Shown: piece by piece, positions 1 to 20,604 of the stretch
Position numbering within the stretch: position 1 is the stretch's first letter
How the letters are laid out: every line of letters begins with the position of its first letter
NCBI RefSeq assembly: GCF_018991925.1
Contig: NW_024737068.1
Coordinates: forward strand, 1,052,239 to 1,116,238
Source: Homarus americanus
Lineage: Eukaryota > Arthropoda > Malacostraca > Decapoda > Nephropidae
Direction of reading: 5' to 3'
Length of the DNA: 64,000 bases
Translations under genes and position numbers: made by a program
The notes under the pieces: model-generated
Told to the model about the DNA's origin: nothing
The model's database searches: none
Seen by the model: the letters and a program-made list of their open reading frames with translations, nothing else

Positions 1-1580
1 TTGTCGTCGTCTTCATCATCGTCATTGTCGTCGTCTTCATCATCATTGTCGTCGTCTTCATCATCATTGTCGTCGTCTTCATCATCATCATTATTGTCGT
101 CGTCTTCATCTTCATCGTCATTGTCATCATCATCATCATTGTCGTCGTCTTCATCATCATCATCATTATTGTCGTCGTCTTCATCATCATCATCATCATT
201 GTCGTCGTCTTCATCATCATCATTGTCGTCGTCATCTTCATCATCATCATCATCGTGATCTTCTGTCTTCATCATCATTGTCATCATCATCATCATTGTC
301 GTCTTCATCATCATCGTGATCTTCGTCTTCATCATCATCGTCATTGTCATCATCATCATTGTCGTTGTCTTCATCATCATCATTATTGTCGTCGTCTTCA
401 TCATCATCGTGATCTTCGTCTTCATCATCATCGTCATTGTCATCATCATCATTGTCGTCGTCTTCATTCATCATCATCATTGTCGTCATTCATCGTCATT
501 GTCATCATCATCGTCTTCATCATCATCATCATCATCATCATTGTCGTCGTCTTCTTCATCATCGTCATTGTCATCATCATCATTGTCGTCTTCATCATCA
601 TCATCATTTGTCGTCGTCTTCATCATCTTCATCGTCATTGTCATCATCGCATCGTCGTCGTCTTCATCATCATCATCATTGTCGTCGTCTTCATCATCAT
701 CATTGTCGTCGTCTTCATCATCATCATTGTCGTCGTCTTCATCATCATCATCATTATTGTCGTCGTCTTCATCATCGTGTGATATTCACATCATCATCAT
801 CGTTGTCGTCATCTTCATCATCATCATTGTCGTCGTCTTCATCATCATCATTGTCGTCGTCTTCATAATCATCATCATTATTGTCGTCATCGTCTTCATC
901 GTCATCATCATCATCATCATCATTCTTGTCGTCGTCTTCATCATCATCGTCATTGTCATCATTATTGTCGTCGTCTTCATCTTCATCGTCCTCATCATCA
1001 TTATCATCATCATCATTGTTGATCTTCATCGTCATTGTCATCATCATCATCATCATCATTGTCGTCGTCTTCATCATCATCGTCTTCACATCATCATTAT
1101 CATGTTGTCGTCTTCATCGTCATTGTCATCATCATCATCATCATCATTGTCGGCGTCTTCATCGTCATCATCATCATTGTTGTCGTCTTCATCATCATCA
1201 TCATTGTCATCATCATCATCATTGTCGTCGTCTTCATCATCATCATCATTATTGTCGTCGTCTTCATAATCATCATCATCATTGTTGTCGTCTTCATAAT
1301 CATCATCATCATTATTGTCGTCGTCTTCATCATCATTGTCGTCGTCTTCATCATCATTGTCGTCGTCTTCATCATCGTCTTCATCATCATCATCATCATT
1401 GTCGTCGTCTTCATCATCATCATTGTCGTCGTCTTCATAATCATCATCATCATTATTGTCGTCGTCTTCATCATCATCGTCATTGTCATCATCATCATCA
1501 TCATCATTGTCGTCGTCTTCATCATCATCGTCATCATCATCATTGTCATCGTCTTCATCATCATCATCATCTTCTTCACA
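1..1580. repeat. compound trinucleotide microsatellite (TCA/TCG/TTG)
   Basis: About 1.6 kb of TCATCATCATTGTCGTCGTC-like units with variable numbers of TCA. Most length changes are multiples of three, so reading frames stay open for hundreds of bases: Ser-rich or His-rich on the + strand, Asp/Glu/Asn-rich on the - strand. No flanking unique coding sequence or splice pattern supports a protein, so these frames are treated as artefacts of the repeat. Confidence 0.95.
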
Positions 1581-2046
1581 TTCTTATCATCTTCCTAAGG
1601 TTATTTACTTCCAGATGCTTGTAGATGACACGCTAGGTTTGACCAAAGTGTATAGATTGTAAGCTGGTATGAGTATAGTTACATGTATCAGTGTATATGT
1701 GTATGTGTTAATGTATGTATGTATGTATGATGATAATAGTTGGATAATGTGCCTTTATGGTTCACATTCTGGACCAGAGTATGAGAACACATCAAGTTAC
1801 ATTCGAGTCTTTTTCAAATTTGTCCGCCATTTTGATGTGATCTTCGTGCCTTATAGGAGCTTAGGGAGGGGTAGGTGAGGTAGGGAGAGAATTGATGCAC
1901 CCTTGAGAATTCACTTTTTTATCGTAACTTATGTGAGTGTTTGTGTTTGGTACGGGATGAACAACAGCAACATCGCCTCGGTACCATTCACCTGTCGTTC
2001 AATTGACAGTATTTGTGATATAACCGACCCTGGTGTATTGTTGTTG
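1581..2046. other. non-coding spacer
   Basis: AT-rich unique sequence with a small (TGTA)n patch near 1700. No gene or repeat was recognised. Pyrimidine/AG acceptor-like sites just before 2047 may belong to the candidate exon that follows. Confidence 0.5.
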
Positions 2047-2934
2047 TGTGTATTGTAGTATATGTTGTGTTTTAAGGTTACGGAATATTAAGAGTAGAGT
2101 GAAGAGCGGCGGTGGAAGTGACAACAGTAACAGCACCAATACAGAGGACAGTGAGAGAATCACCACCATTACACCATCCTCCCCCAGCGTCCTACCTCCG
2201 GCTTCTTCCTCTGTCTTCGCCATCAGCAGCCACCCTCTTCCCCAGCCTTCACTCTCCTCTTCTCCCTCTAGCCCTCTCGTCTTTTACACTCCTGCAAGTA
2301 ATCTCCCACTGTCTTCCCCTGCTGCATCTAGTCCCCTCTTCCTGCCTTTCTCTCCTACACCATCTTCTGAAGGGTCTTTCGTTTTCCCAGGCCAGTCGCC
2401 GTCCCTTGTCCCTCACACCTCTGTTTCCCCCCTCTCTACCAGCTCCTCCTCCACACTTTCACTGCCTTCGTCCTCCACATCCATCAGCACAACTCTCCTG
2501 TCCCGGAACCCGTCGTTACACACTTTCAAACCAATGCCAGGGTGTTGGGAGGTGAGCGCGGGTATATACAAGGCACCCGCCGCTCCTCACCCTTTCCACC
2601 ACACGGCTTCGTACTCCTGCCACCCTCGCGGAGGCTACCACAGCAGGCCACCAACACATGGACGCACCAGACGAAGCAGCCTTGTGGAGGTGCGCAGTGA
2701 CAATGTCTTCATGGACCTGGTGCGGACCCTGGCCTCGTCGACCAGGAGGGCGAGCACCTCCAGCATCCATACGTGCAACGCCTGCGACGAGGCCAGGATG
2801 AACCAAGTCAACAATAATAGAAAGAATCAGAACACCAGCAACAATAACACGCGAGAACAAAACAACTGGCGCAGGAGGAAGACAGGGCTTGTTTATCCAC
2901 TCAGGACAGGCGCCATACTCCCAGGTCTCGTAGG
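2047..2934 (+). CDS. candidate Ser/Pro-rich protein exon, function unknown
   Basis: An open frame of roughly 295 codons, much richer in GC than its surroundings. It encodes a Ser/Pro-rich low-complexity stretch (about residues 30-165), then a less biased part with a His/Pro/Arg patch, a short Leu/Val segment (FMDLVRTLASS), a Cys pair (CNACDEAR) and an Asn-rich basic tail. The frame runs to a TAG at 2939-2941, but a donor-like GTAAAT directly after CTCGTAG would end an exon near 2934. AG acceptors are available near 2050 and 2075. I recognise no family. It could be one internal exon of a gene running off the window, or a chance open frame in GC-rich DNA. Confidence 0.35.
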
Positions 2935-3159
2935 TAAATAGTTCTTCCCATCAGCAGGTGTGTCTTATACTCTGATGCTCGATTGTTTTTTCCACCCCAG
3001 AAGGTCTTCGCTGCCATTATATTCTTGCTACACATTTCCAGGGTTATATTACACTTAGTCCTTTTGAAAGATACGATTATATATGTATATTTATATGTAT
3101 TTATGTCTGTATCATCCGGGACACACTCAACTAAACCCTCCAACACCTTACTGCCTTCT

Positions 3160-3600
3160 TTTCCCCACCTCTTCCCCTTCTTCTCCTCTGCCCCTCCATT
3201 AATCTTCTATTTTAACCTCTCTCTCTTCCCTAGCCTCACCCTCTCTCTCTCCCCTCCCCTCACCCCTCACCTCACCCCCCTCTCTCTCCCCTCACCTCCC
3301 CCCACCTCCCCTCACCTCCCCTCTCTCTCCCTCACCTCCTCTCTCTCCCCTCACCTCCCCTCTCCCCCTCACCCCCCTCTCTCCCCTCCCCACCCTCTCC
3401 CCTCCTCCCCTCTCCCTCCCCTCCCCCTCTCCTCCACCCCCCCTCTCCCTCCCCTCCCACCCCTCTCCCTCCCCTCACCTCTCCCCTCCCCTCACCCCTC
3501 CCCTCCCCTCCCCCCCTCTCCTCCCCTCCCCCTCTGCCCCCCTCCCCCACCCCCCCTCACCCCCTCCCACACCCCCCTCACCCCCTCTAACCTCATTTCT
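3160..3600. repeat. polypyrimidine CCCCTC/CTCACC tract
   Basis: About 440 bases of almost pure C and T on the + strand, made of irregular CCCCTCACCTC and CCCTCTCCC units. It is a long homopurine/homopyrimidine tract of the kind able to form triplex DNA. Open frames on both strands are composition artefacts. Confidence 0.9.
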
Positions 3601-3683
3601 TTTTACTCCTCGCCTCTATCGGAGATTAAGTGAAATCAGATTTTCCTGGAATATGTCCGTGCACCAGACGAGTTCCTGCCTCA

Positions 3684-5539
<1,856 letters not shown>

Positions 5540-6022
5540 TGTAGTGGCTCCTCTCCCCTACAACTCCCAACTGAGCTCCGGCCGCGCGCCTACCAGCCAA
5601 TCAGCGTACAGCCAGCTACGCCGAGAGACTAGGTCTATGCAGAGGACGTAGGGGTACGATCGCCGACCTAGTCTTTACCTTCATCCTCTGGTTCAGGATC
5701 AGAGCGTTTCACACCTTACGCTTAAGCCGCTGTGATTGGTCCTCTCGCTACGCTCACCCTAAATCCTGATCCTCGTAAATTGTATATATACGGCCATGCC
5801 TGGCCGGGGAGACCATTCTACACTCGGCTACTGGACCAGCAACATCTCTCACAGCTCCTCACCACTCAGCTTCCTCAGAAACCTCCTCACCCTACGGGAC
5901 CTCTGAGCAAGTTTCTCCTCACCTAGTCACTCCTAAGCACTGCGCTGTACAACAATATATATATACAGAAAGCGCATTGTGAGTTTCTATCCTACCTCAT
6001 TCCTGAGTGTGAGATATCTACA
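5540..6022 (+). mobile_element. solo LTR, diverged relative of the 22308/53339 family
   Basis: It starts with TGTAGTGGCTCCTCTCCCCT and keeps the family layout: CCAAT-like GATTGG boxes, a TATA-type box (TGTATATATA, about 5780), and a downstream block (CAGAAAGCGCATTGTGAGTTT, 5967-5987) matching the end block of the other LTRs. It ends near 6022 at CTACA. No primer-binding site follows, so this looks like a solo or truncated LTR. It lies head-to-head with the antisense fragment to its left. Confidence 0.6.
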
Positions 6023-7186
6023 TGTACGTACGTTTGTGTGCCCATACAAAGAGAGTTGACAACTGGCCACATACAGTACGCTACATATCCACTACCAGTT
6101 ATTATCAGTGTAAATGTTTTGTACAGCTGTTGGTTGTATTTTTATCTCCTGGAAATTTTAATAGTGTATCTTTTATAAAGTTTACTTTGGATGTCTTCTT
6201 TGTGTGTTTTAATCATGGAAATTTATCCCTTCGTGTGATAATATTGTATGCCACCGTTAGTTAGCTTTTGTTGAGGTTTATTTACTGACTCGCCATAGTG
6301 ACTAGTTGAAAACATGTTAGTAATGTTGTTGTGCTAGTTTTTGTTATTGTCAGGACACTTCCACTGTATATGTGTGTCATTTACGTGTGAATGACTTGTT
6401 TAAAATTTTATCATTTCCAAATTTGCCCAACAATTTCTTTTTAAACTTTGATCTCATTAAATTTTATGAATCAAAATAACTTGAAGAAAAGCTATTTATT
6501 GTTTCAAAATTTTCGTAGTGAGTTCAAAATATCGGTGACGGCATTTTTTTGGTTTATGGTGCCATAGTTTTGTAAACTTTATCATATATTGCGTTGTATG
6601 CATCTTCATTTTGTCGTCTTTACTCATGAACCTTAAGACTCATTCTTTAGATTATTCTACTCCAGGTAATGAGTGTTTTTTAATGATATACAGTACTGAT
6701 CTATTTGTCAGGTTATCACAGATATATTTTGAGAGCAGAGAAAAGGTTTTGTTATCAAGTTCACTCAGTCGTTTGGTATTTATTATTTTTGTGGATGTTG
6801 CAGTCTTGTGTTCTTGTATTTTTAAGCCATTGTAGAATTTGTGTTATTTAGATGCAGTATTAATATTACTAATACAGTACAGGTGTATATTTATAATTAA
6901 TACTTATGAGTTTTACACACAGTCATCACTTGTTTATTAATGATGCACATTGTCTTTATTAAGTGTTTCCTTGGTGGACTTTTCCATTGGTTCATTTTGG
7001 TCATTGTCCTCTCTCTCACTTTTCTGTGTATGTCTGACTGACTGACCTTTCAGGCTCGGGGAGCAAGCGGTCCTCAGCACAAGGCAGCCCGTATGGTAAG
7101 CTGCCTGCAAGCGCACGTTGGTGATGTGCCACGTGTACATGCATGAGCATGCATGCAAGTGCAAAACACATATATGCATACTTTAC
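6023..7186. other. AT-rich non-coding stretch
   Basis: Low-GC unique sequence without usable open frames, splice-flanked exons or recognised repeats. Confidence 0.5.
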
Positions 7187-12840
<5,654 letters not shown>

Positions 12841-12987
12841 GTGGTGATCCTCCTGACCTGCTGGATGTTAACGCCACACACGAGGGGGAGGTGATGCCAG
12901 TCATCCGCAAGAAAGAGAGAGATTACATGGGCATGTTTGAGTATGACCGGAGGGAGGAGATGCAGATCATACGCGTCCTCATATATG
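12841..12987 (+). CDS. myosin V tail exon 1 in window
   Basis: Encodes the linker into the globular tail, with [20 protein letters not shown]. It begins with two bases of a split codon, so an upstream coding exon must exist. Donor GTACGT at 12988; phase 1 exit. Confidence 0.88.
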
Positions 12988-15900
12988 GTACGTACAGATT
13001 TTGCACATCAGGGTGTGTCTCAAGACTTGTGCCTCCTGTATTTATATTTGTTCTTATGATTTTTTAGTTAGTACTAAAACCTCTACAGTATACAGTATCA
13101 TGGTATACTGTAATTTGAATATGTACTCCTGTGGTTTAAAGTTTCTTTGTAAAGATTCTTAGAAAAAAAAAATTTAAATGTCACATTGCAACTGAAGTGA
13201 GACTGGTATTATTAGCCGAAATTTGTGACATGACACCCCATGTTCCTCAACAATATTTGGTGGAATTACCGTGACCAACTGAAGGTTCAGTTGCAACCAT
13301 AACCCTTACAGCCCTGTTGGAGATGTCACTTGTCACTTAGGGTTGAAGGATAAAGAGTTCTGTTGTCATCAGCCGTGTGCTCTGCAACATTTATTTGACT
13401 TTATTGTAAACTGTACTCTCATTAGATCAAACCTTACCCATTATCTTCTGATTGTACTGTTACTTTATATCTATGTAAGGTTATTCAGGCAACAGAAGGG
13501 TTTATTTAGAAAAAACTTCAATAAATTTTACTACATATGTATCAAGGAGACTTTTCCTGGATAAATAACAAATGGTTTAATCCCAGTTACCCTTTGAAAC
13601 CAGTGTTGAAATGATTGGATACTTGCATTCTTAATATACTGGTACCTTTTGATATTAAACTGATTGTCTTTCTTTTCTATTTAATACTGTATTTACTCTT
13701 TTATTGAATACATTATTCTGTTATTTTGTCAGAACTGAAACCACGTGTTGCTGTAACATTCCTGCCTGGGCTGCCTGCATATATTTTGTTCATGTGCATA
13801 CGGCACACTGACCATATCAATGATGATGAAAAGGTGCGGTCCCTTCTAAACAACATTGTGAATGGTGTGAAAAGGGTGATCAAGAAGCGTCATGAAGACT
13901 TAGATTCTACTGTATTATGGCTTTCTAATGTCCTACGACTTCTACACAACCTCAAGCAGTACTCAGGGGACAAGGCTTTCCAGGCTGAAAATACTGTTAA
14001 GCAGAATGAACAGTCTCTCAAGAACTTTGACTTGTCAGAATACCGACAAGTCTTGTCCGACATTGCTGTTTGGATTTATAACGTGAGTGATGATTTAGTC
14101 ATAGATTTAGTACTGTACTTTGGCACCTGTGACCACCTGATCACACCAAATGGATGCAAAGCATTATTTGTCCACATTCTGAACCCATTATTTTATTATA
14201 ACAATTTCTATACTATAGGTGGACTCTTATAAAGGTTGTTTATATGCATTTAGTATTATTTTAAGAAAGGATAATAAGGACTTAAGTATTATGGTTTTAG
14301 AACTAAGTATGGTAGTACAGTAGAGTATACAGTACAAGAACTGTACACATATTCCAGTGTTTTTCTTGATAGTCACAGTCTGCCCATTACTTACATCTCA
14401 GTAAAGATTCTCTTATGTAATTGTACCCCAGCCCTGGTGTCCTAATACTGTACCAAAGGTGCCTATGTCTGATTTTTTTGTCTAAAATTGTTAATGGTGT
14501 TATATACAAGTTGTGTAAATTGAGAATTTCTTGTACCAATATTTAATCTATACTTTTATTAGTGGTAAAATTTTTACATTCATTCAGATCAGTTGTTCCG
14601 TGTAATTACACATGTATAAAAAAAAACATTCATCTTTGCAGGGAGTGATTAAATTAATGGAGGAAAAAGTGCAGCCATTGATCGTGCCTTCCATCCTGGA
14701 ACATGAGGCCATTACAGGTCTCTCAGGCAACAAGCCGGGTGGTATGAGAGGTGAGGATAATAGCTTTTGATGGCTTTAGTACCAGTAATTACACAACCTA
14801 TATCTCAAATGTGTGTAGGACTCTGGTTCCAGGGGTAAGACTGAACAGCTATTGAGTATTTTTTGTATGTAGGTAATTCAGTTGCCCATTTAGAACTACA
14901 TGCCAGTATTGTGTTATGTTCATTCACATTTCCCAGAATTAGAATGTAATTTGTCTAGGCTGTTTTTAATATATTATCTCTCCAAATTACTAGGTCGAGC
15001 TGGCAGTTTAGCCCGTGAGCTGGAATCCCCTGTAGAACCTCAAAAAGCTCTAGATCTGCTACTTAAGGAGATGACACAGTTCTATCGCACACTTGCAATG
15101 TTTGGAACTGATCCAGAGCTTATTACTCAAGTTTTCAGACAGGTAAGTCAAGCCATACAGTAACAATAATTATATAAAGATTACTTCAGTTCATCAAGCT
15201 TCCTGTTATAAGTTGAGACCAACCTGCTTTATCAGGGACTCCAAGTTCCTTTCAAGATTACCCAATTTCTGATCAAGCCCAAAAATATATACTGTAGTAC
15301 AATATACAGTATATATGAAAACTTGGCATTCTTTTGTATGTTCTATTTTTATATCTTATTCCATTTAGTCACTTTTTTAAAGCTGTATTTGTCCTTATAC
15401 TGATTGTTACTCTCCTAATGTCATACAGCCTCCATTGGTGAAATACAGTCCAGTGCTTACAACTCATCTTCGTGTATAATCCTATTCTGCAATTGCTTAA
15501 GGAATGTTTTCTTAAAGATTTTAAATTACCTAACCTAAATTTGCTATTTAATGTCCTTGTAGTTTGTGACAGGTTGGAAGAATATAGTCTGGAACATGTT
15601 TCATAATGAGTAATTGTTTTCATTCCAGATATTCTACTTCATCTGTGCTGGATCTTTGAACAACTTGTTGCTCCGTAAAGATATGTGTCACTGGTCAAAA
15701 GGCATGCAGATTCGTTATAACTTAAGTCATCTGGAACAGTGGACACGTGATATGCGACTCCACGAGTCAGGTGTCACAGACACTCTTGCTCCCATCATCC
15801 AGGCTGCCCAACTTCTTCAAGCCCGCAAGACCGATGATGATGTCCACTCCATATGTGACATGTGTGACAAGCTCTCTGTGTCTCAGGTCAGTACAGTACT

Positions 15901-16906
15901 TTGTTTTACTGGTAAGGATGTCAAGTCGTGAGAATAATGGAGAAGGGTAGATTTTTGTGAGAAATATTTCCTCTTAAGCTGCTGATCTTATTTATTTATG
16001 GCTTTGTGTTTCCGTCTGTTCCCATTAATTGTACAGCATAGTGAAGGAGTGTTATAACAAAAAAAATATTGATTGTTGTTATTAATTGATGCTGCTATGT
16101 GAGAAGGTGTTACAGTACTGCATATATTTATCAGGGTTCTCTGTCTCCTGCATTGTTGTGGTGTGGCTGACCTCAGGGTGTTGATCTGGTGAACTTGAAG
16201 CTTCACTGGTCTGTGGTAAAAGAAAAAAAAGAATAACTGTTTGGAAAACATATACAAATCTGTACCAACTAATGATAAATTCACAAAGGGTACATGAATA
16301 TCTATACAGTACTGTATTAAAAGAGCTGATACATGAAAATTATCAGTGCATTATTCCTGATTGGAATTTCTTTTAGCAATGATGTATTATTACTAACATC
16401 ATCCAATTTTAAACAGATCATCAAGATCCTCAACCTGTATACACCAGCAGATGAATTTGAAGAACGTGTTCCCATCACCTTCATTCACAAGATCCAAGCT
16501 AAATTACAGGAACGGGCAGAGGGTGAACAAGCTCAGGTAAGTATTTTTGTGAATTACTTTTTTTTTCCAATGGATATTAAAGTATGTACTGTATTGTCAT
16601 AATTAGATACACAATTCCAAAGAAGGAAAAGTGTCTGCATTTGTGAATATATAACTGATAAATTATAGTTCTCACAAGTGTATTGGGTTTAAGATTAGTG
16701 AAAAACTAATAAGTAGGTCTGTGCTAGTGATGAACAAAATTATGCATTGTTAAAGCTATTTTACTTTTCCTGCTCTACAGGCAACCTTACTGATGAACAC
16801 CAAGTTTGCCTTCCCTGTTCGGTTCCCCTTCAACCCATCAAGCATTCATCTAGAGGACGTTGAGCTCCCCGAAGCACTTCCCCTAGGCATGTTGAAGAAG
16901 GTGTAA
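12841..16906 (+). CDS. class V myosin heavy chain, C-terminal globular tail (7 exons)
   Basis: Class V myosins walk on actin and carry vesicles, organelles and mRNPs; the globular tail binds cargo adaptors. Exons 12841-12987, 13733-14082, 14642-14750, 14994-15142, 15629-15886, 16417-16536 and 16781-16906 join in frame through GT-AG introns and give 418 residues plus stop. Diagnostic stretches are [75 protein letters not shown] and FPFNPSS, which follow the order of the known myosin V tail including the DIL domain. The motor, IQ motifs and coiled coil must lie on exons not recognised here or outside the window. The gene is most like the single arthropod myosin V (didum in Drosophila); I give no symbol because orthology was not tested. 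Confidence 0.95.
13733..14082 (+). CDS. myosin V tail exon 2 in window
   Basis: The largest exon. It codes for the first half of the globular tail ([19 protein letters not shown] through [14 protein letters not shown]). Acceptor TTTGTCAG, donor GTGAGT, exit in phase 0. Confidence 0.95.
14642..14750 (+). CDS. myosin V tail exon 3 in window
   Basis: Encodes [20 protein letters not shown] and on to GGMR, matching the segment before the variable loop of the tail. Acceptor TTTGCAG, donor GTGAGG. Confidence 0.92.
14994..15142 (+). CDS. myosin V tail exon 4 in window
   Basis: Encodes a less conserved loop and then [20 protein letters not shown], leading into the DIL domain. Acceptor TTACTAG, donor GTAAGT. 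Confidence 0.92.
15629..15886 (+). CDS. myosin V tail exon 5 in window (DIL domain core)
   Basis: Encodes [54 protein letters not shown]. This is the most conserved part of the dilute domain. Exactly 86 codons, phase 0 on both sides. Confidence 0.96.
16417..16536 (+). CDS. myosin V tail exon 6 in window
   Basis: Forty codons, phase 0 at both ends, with [20 protein letters not shown]. Acceptor TTTTAAACAG, donor GTAAGT. Confidence 0.95.
16781..16906 (+). CDS. myosin V tail last coding exon
   Basis: Forty-one codons plus TAA. Encodes [20 protein letters not shown] and ends GMLKKV, in line with the short hydrophobic C-terminus of the family. Acceptor TGCTCTACAG. Confidence 0.95.
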   Translation, partial: ATLLMNTKFAFPVRFPFNPSSIHLEDVELPEALPLGMLKKV

Positions 16907-18347
<1,441 letters not shown>

Positions 18348-19021
18348 ATTTTAAAGCCCTATGCTAATGACAGACTCTTCGTTACCTTAGTTCTTGTGCA
18401 TTTTTTAGCACTTATTTGTCAGAGTATGTAGAAGTTGAATTGCTTGTCACCTTTTTTTTTATGCTGTACACTAGGGAGAATCATCCCATGATAAGGCACA
18501 TACTGTGTTAGTCAGATTTGACATTTTACTGTACATCATAAATGACTAATGGCAGAGTCACAAACCAAGAGAAGTTATCATTAGGGAGATATTTAATTTT
18601 TGTAAATGTTTAGATTTGCTTTTTTCAGATTGGGTCATTTATATTCTTTCATATTATTTGGAAGACAAACGTCATTTGTAAATACACTGTTGCAAATGTG
18701 TTGCGTGAATTTAATTTAATCTTAAATGAAGTTAAACCAAATGTATACTGTAGCTATTTGGCCAGAAGTGGTGAGTACCAGTTGGTATATATAAATATAT
18801 ATACAGTAAAATTAAACTTTGTTTTGTAATCCAGGGCGTGCAGTCTATGAGAATTTTAATATGTATTATTAATTTATTTGTCAGTGATTACATTGAGATT
18901 TCTCAAGTTTTATTACATAATTAATAATGACAATAATAATTCATCAATTAATAACTAAAATTGTACTAATATTACTGTAACATCTAGGTCATTCAGTGCT
19001 GCAAGTTATAAGTTAGGCACC
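18348..19021. other. AT-rich non-coding spacer
   Basis: No genes or repeats recognised. Confidence 0.5.
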
Positions 19022-19560
19022 AGATACAGTACTGTACTTATACATGGGCACCAGACACAGCATTTATACAAGGGCACCATACACAACACTTATACATGGG
19101 CACCAGACACAGCACTTATACATGGGCACCAGACACAGCACTTATACATGGGCACCATACACAACATTTATACAAGGGCACCATACACAACATTTATACA
19201 TGGGCACCAGACACAGCACTTATACATGGGCACCAGACACAGCATTTATACAAGGGCACCATACACAACATTTATACATGGGCACCAGACACAGCACTTA
19301 TACATGGGCACCAGACACAGCATTTATACATGGGCACCAGACACAGCACTTATACATGGGCACCAGACACAGCATTTATACATGGGCACCAGACACAGCA
19401 TTTATACATGGGCACCATACACAACATTTATACATGGGCACCAGACACAGCACTTATACATGGGCACCAGACACAGCATTTATACATGGGCACCAGACAC
19501 AGCACTTATACATGGGCACCAGACACAGCATTTATACATAGGCACCAGACAGTACTTATA
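19022..19560. repeat. 26-bp minisatellite, about 20 copies
   Basis: The unit reads like ATGGGCACCAGACACAGCAC followed by TTATAC, with few variants (CACTT or CATTT; ACCAGACACAGC or ACCATACACAAC; ATGGG or AAGGG). Since 26 is not a multiple of three and the unit carries no stop in any + frame, all three forward frames stay open. That explains the apparent 150-250 residue proteins here. Confidence 0.96.
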
Positions 19561-20604
19561 CATAAGATGTTACAAACTTGGGTGCTACATATTATTTATT
19601 TAACTGTTTGTAGCATGCAGGGAAACAAGTGCCAGATATTTGTATGCAGGTATTGGCAAAAATATGTATGTATAGTGTTGTCATATAATTTAGGCATGAG
19701 AAATTTCTATATACAGGTATATCTGAATTTAAGACAAAAATCTATTGTGGTTTCAGCAGGTTCATTAATAAGTTTTATAAATGTGAATGATTGGTTTATG
19801 ATCAGACCAGAATTCCAAAACATCTCATACCCCAGTTTTGTATGTTGACATGGAAGTGTTGTAGTTTTATTTCCATGATCAAGACTGGCTGTGTGTTAAT
19901 GAAAATTCTACGTTATTTTTTGTTTTAAGACATATTTCTATTTTACTGATTCATTCTGTGTTCTTTGGGTGTATACTTGAGCCTAACCAATATTTTTCTT
20001 TTGTGAAACATTGTAACTAAATTAGTTGAAAGTAGGTAACTGTCCAAAAATTTTGATTTATTTAATACAGTACATGTGTCTTATATTATTTCCAAAGAGA
20101 TTTATATCATGGTTAAAACATGGTGGTCTGTTTCTTTTGGGAATTATTATTAAAGGCTGAAACTTGGTTTTAAAATTCAATATCAGTCTGAGAAACAAGG
20201 TGATTCTTTGCCGTACAGTACACTGCCTAGAAATAAAGGTTGAAGTAATAGCAGTGCTGTGTTAACTGTGTGTTGCCTTCTTATTTAAAAATGTTAATTG
20301 GAAACCAATAAATACAGACAAGTTGTATATTGTGTATTATTTACACAATTTATGAATTCCCCCCTTTTGATTTTAATTATTAATACTGTATGCCCAAGAA
20401 GCGGCAAACTCTGCAGAAGATTTATGGTCAAGTAAACTTGTGGAAGCACAAGACATTTTCATTTAGCACCATCAAGATGTGGGTAGCATTCAAGAAGTAC
20501 AGTACAGGTAAACCTCAATAAACGATTGAGTTAGGAACCTGAAAAAACCCATTGCTAAGTGAAATATTAGAGATAGGGAATTGCCACTTTAATTTTATTT
20601 CTAT
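19561..20604. other. AT-rich non-coding spacer
   Basis: No gene recognised; several ACAGTAC motifs. Confidence 0.5.

Noticed and set aside
1..1662. Poly-Ser, poly-His, poly-Ile/Val and Asp-rich open frames
   Set aside because: All are frames of the trinucleotide array in different phases; no unique sequence or splice sites attach to them.
19044..19848. Repeat protein of 165-250 residues
   Set aside because: It is the 26-bp minisatellite read in three frames, with no start context or exon structure.
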